From NCBI GenBank assembly GCA_003165455.1, contig PLUJ01000153.1, positions 1 to 14,252 of the forward strand: a DNA stretch of 14,252 bases, given 5' to 3'. The notes under the pieces were generated by a model, which did not search any database, had not been told where the DNA came from, and was given only the letters and a program-made list of their open reading frames with translations. Below, one piece after another: positions 12,502 to 14,252 of this stretch (its first letter is position 1; every line of letters starts with the position of its first letter). The position numbers were made by a program, and so were the translations under genes. This DNA comes from Acidobacteriaceae bacterium (lineage in GTDB: Bacteria > Acidobacteriota > Terriglobia > Terriglobales > Acidobacteriaceae).

Positions 12502-14184
12502 ATGCCCCTCGCGCCCGCTACGCCCGCTAACGCCGCTCCCGCGCGGCAGCAGCGAAGTCGGATACCTTCCAGGAGGATTGTCGTACTCATCCTGGTTGTG
12601 GCTGGCGTGGCTCTTTGCGCGATGGCGATTGGCTTGAGCCGCAAGTGGCCTTTCGCACAAGCTCGTGTCCTCCAGGATTTGCGGGAAGCCAGCGACAGCC
12701 AGGTACAAGTCCGGACCTTTCATCAGACATTTTTCCCATCGCCCGGCTGCACTCTGGAAGGATTAATTTTTCGGCACAGCCCGTCGGCGGCCAAGCCCCT
12801 GATTACCATCGAGAGGCTGACGATTCAAGGCAGCTATCTGGGCCTGCTCTCGCAACGAGTCAGCCGCATTACGGCGGTGGACATGGTAGTGACCATTCCT
12901 CCATTCGGCAGCGGCAAAGCTTTCCACATCACACCGTCAAAAACTACGATCGCGGAGCTTGTGGCCAATGGCTCCGTCGTCCAGTTTGTTTCAAGCGATC
13001 CCGGCAAGAAACCTTTGCGGTTCGATATTCATGAAGCGCTCCTGAAAGACGTGGGATGGAAAGATCCTCTGGCTTACCAGGTGAAAGTCCACAATCCCGA
13101 ACCCCCGGGCGAAGTTACAGCCGAAGGAAAGTTCGGCGTATGGAATAAGACGAATGCCGGCGAAACTCCCATTTCCGGCGCATATAAGTTTGAGCAGGCC
13201 GACCTCAGCGTGTACGAAGGCATAGCTGGCACGCTCTCTTCGACAGGCAAATTCGCAGGCAAACTGTCCCACATCGATATCTCCGGCGGCACCGATACTC
13301 CCGATTTCCAGGTCAAATCCAGCAGTCACTCCGTGCGCCTGACATCGAAATTCAGCGCCTACGTCGATGCCACGAAAGGCAATACATTTCTCGAACAGGT
13401 CGACGCCGATTTCTGGAAAACCCATATCGTAGCGCGCGGCAGCGTCGCAACTTCAGCCAACGGTGAAGGAAAGACTGCGCTGATCGATGTGCAATCCAGG
13501 AACGCTCACATCGAAGATCTTCTTCTGTTATTTGTGAAGGAAAAGCGCGCGCCCATGTCGGGGGATGTCACCTTCCAGGCCCGGGCCGAACTTCCTCCCG
13601 GCGAGCAAAAGTTCCTGAAGAAAATCAAATTGCGGGGCAGCTTCGGAGTCGGCGGCGGATCATTTTCCCAGTCTTCCACTCAGAAAGGTGTCGATGAACT
13701 CAGCGCCGGAGCCCGCGGCGAGAAGGACATCAGTAAAGATGTCCAGAAAAATGATAATAAAGACAGTAGCAAGAACAAGAATAACGATCAATCCGATCCC
13801 GAAACCGTGCTAACCGATCTGCAAGGTCAAGTGAACATGATCAACGGAATCGCAAATTTTTCCGATCTCTCGTTTCGAGTCCCGGCTGCTCACGCCCGCG
13901 TGCACGGAACTTACAACCTGATTAATTACAAGATCGATTTGCGCGGACAAATGCGAGTGGATTCCCAGATTTCAAACACCACCACCGGAGCCAAAGCATT
14001 CTTGCTGAAAGCGATGAATCCTTTCTTCAGGAAAAAGCCCAAAGGAGAGATTGTTCCCGTGCGAATCGGCGGAAACTACAATCATCCCACCTTCGGCCTG
14101 GACCTTGACGACAAGAAAGCGCAGAATCCGCCGCGCACCACTACGCGATCAAATGCCAGCCAGCCTCCGCCCAGGCCAAACTAG
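12502..14184 (+). CDS. AsmA-like membrane-anchored protein
   Basis: 560-residue protein with a basic N-terminus (RQQRSRIPSRR) and a single membrane segment (IVVLILVVAGVALCAMAIGL, about 25-44), followed by a long, mostly beta-predicted periplasmic region. The pattern of repeated amphipathic strands and the C-terminal part (LTDLQGQVNMINGIANFSDLSFRVPAAHARVHGTYNLINYKIDLRGQMRVD), then a KAFLLKAMNPFFRKK segment and a final GGNYNHPTFGLDL, fit the AsmA C-terminal family, whose members act at the envelope in outer-membrane assembly or lipid transport. A Lys/Asp/Asn-rich low-complexity insert (about 410-435) precedes the C-terminal block. The tail is Pro/Arg/Ser rich. ATG 12502 has no obvious Shine-Dalgarno. 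Family assignment is by pattern, not by a diagnostic catalytic motif; precise role unknown. Confidence 0.75.
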   Translation: MPLAPATPANAAPARQQRSRIPSRRIVVLILVVAGVALCAMAIGLSRKWPFAQARVLQDLREASDSQVQVRTFHQTFFPSPGCTLEGLIFRHSPSAAKPLITIERLTIQGSYLGLLSQRVSRITAVDMVVTIPPFGSGKAFHITPSKTTIAELVANGSVVQFVSSDPGKKPLRFDIHEALLKDVGWKDPLAYQVKVHNPEPPGEVTAEGKFGVWNKTNAGETPISGAYKFEQADLSVYEGIAGTLSSTGKFAGKLSHIDISGGTDTPDFQVKSSSHSVRLTSKFSAYVDATKGNTFLEQVDADFWKTHIVARGSVATSANGEGKTALIDVQSRNAHIEDLLLLFVKEKRAPMSGDVTFQARAELPPGEQKFLKKIKLRGSFGVGGGSFSQSSTQKGVDELSAGARGEKDISKDVQKNDNKDSSKNKNNDQSDPETVLTDLQGQVNMINGIANFSDLSFRVPAAHARVHGTYNLINYKIDLRGQMRVDSQISNTTTGAKAFLLKAMNPFFRKKPKGEIVPVRIGGNYNHPTFGLDLDDKKAQNPPRTTTRSNASQPPPRPN

Positions 14185-14230
14185 TGTGCTGCCCCGTATT
14201 CAAAGATATCGGCGGGCGAGTGGGGTTCAA

Positions 14231-14252
14231 GACCGCATGTTCCTTCGCGGTC
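14231..14252 (+). repeat. Hairpin cut by the window end
   Basis: GACCGC (14231-14236) and GCGGTC (14247-14252) pair across a 10-base loop, 46 bases after the AsmA-like stop. It may be a terminator or the start of another dispersed repeat; what follows is outside the window. Confidence 0.35.

Overview
This 14.3 kb window looks like chromosomal DNA from a soil-type Acidobacteriota (Terriglobia/Koribacter-like). That placement is inferred from four things: moderately GC-rich DNA; a large secreted FG-GAP/Ig-like protein whose C-terminal hydrophobic segment resembles ones I associate with that phylum; a Proteobacteria-like isc operon; and intergenic spaces full of small palindromic elements. No rRNA or tRNA gene, CRISPR array, transposase or phage gene was found.

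Positions 1-4592 carry the 3' part of an ISC iron-sulfur cluster assembly operon on the + strand: iscU (3' end only), iscA, hscB, hscA, fdx, iscX. The order matches the E. coli iscU-iscA-hscB-hscA-fdx-iscX segment. The chaperone branch appears complete: the IscU fragment keeps the LPPVK peptide recognised by HscA, HscB has the J-domain HPD motif plus an N-terminal tetracysteine zinc knuckle like that of mitochondrial HSCB, and HscA is a full-length Hsp70. Ferredoxin supplies electrons and IscX is the small modulator. Unlike the compact E. coli operon, all gaps but hscB-hscA hold a hairpin element, and the elements differ in type.

Positions 4771-6368 carry two minus-strand genes, a GalT-family nucleotidyltransferase and, upstream of it, a YraN/UPF0102 nuclease-fold protein. 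galT converges on iscX. A 466-base spacer (6369-6834) holding a three-hairpin repeat separates yraN from a divergent + strand NADPH:quinone-oxidoreductase-like gene (6835-7743), which ends in an intrinsic terminator. A 469-base spacer with two abutting perfect palindromes and a short direct repeat precedes a 1236-residue secreted protein (8213-11923). That protein has 14 FG-GAP calcium-binding repeats with an almost regular ladder of cysteine pairs, two Ig-like domains, and a C-terminal domain interrupted by a hydrophobic hairpin. A strong intrinsic terminator follows it. Another 578-base spacer carries a second copy of the three-hairpin repeat, and the window closes with an AsmA-like membrane-anchored protein (12502-14184).

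The most interesting non-coding signal is a set of hairpin families whose stems differ in sequence but keep pairing, while loops and spacings stay fixed. These are (a) a GNA-triloop / GTAA-tetraloop / GNA-triloop composite (6590-6668 and 12115-12195), (b) hairpins with a CTTNAG core (336-389 and 4713-4763), and (c) elements with constant TGTCATCCT...GTCGAAGGATC ends around an interchangeable core hairpin (3717-3774 and 4605-4659). They look like REP/MITE-type or structured-RNA repeats, and several create spurious open reading frames.
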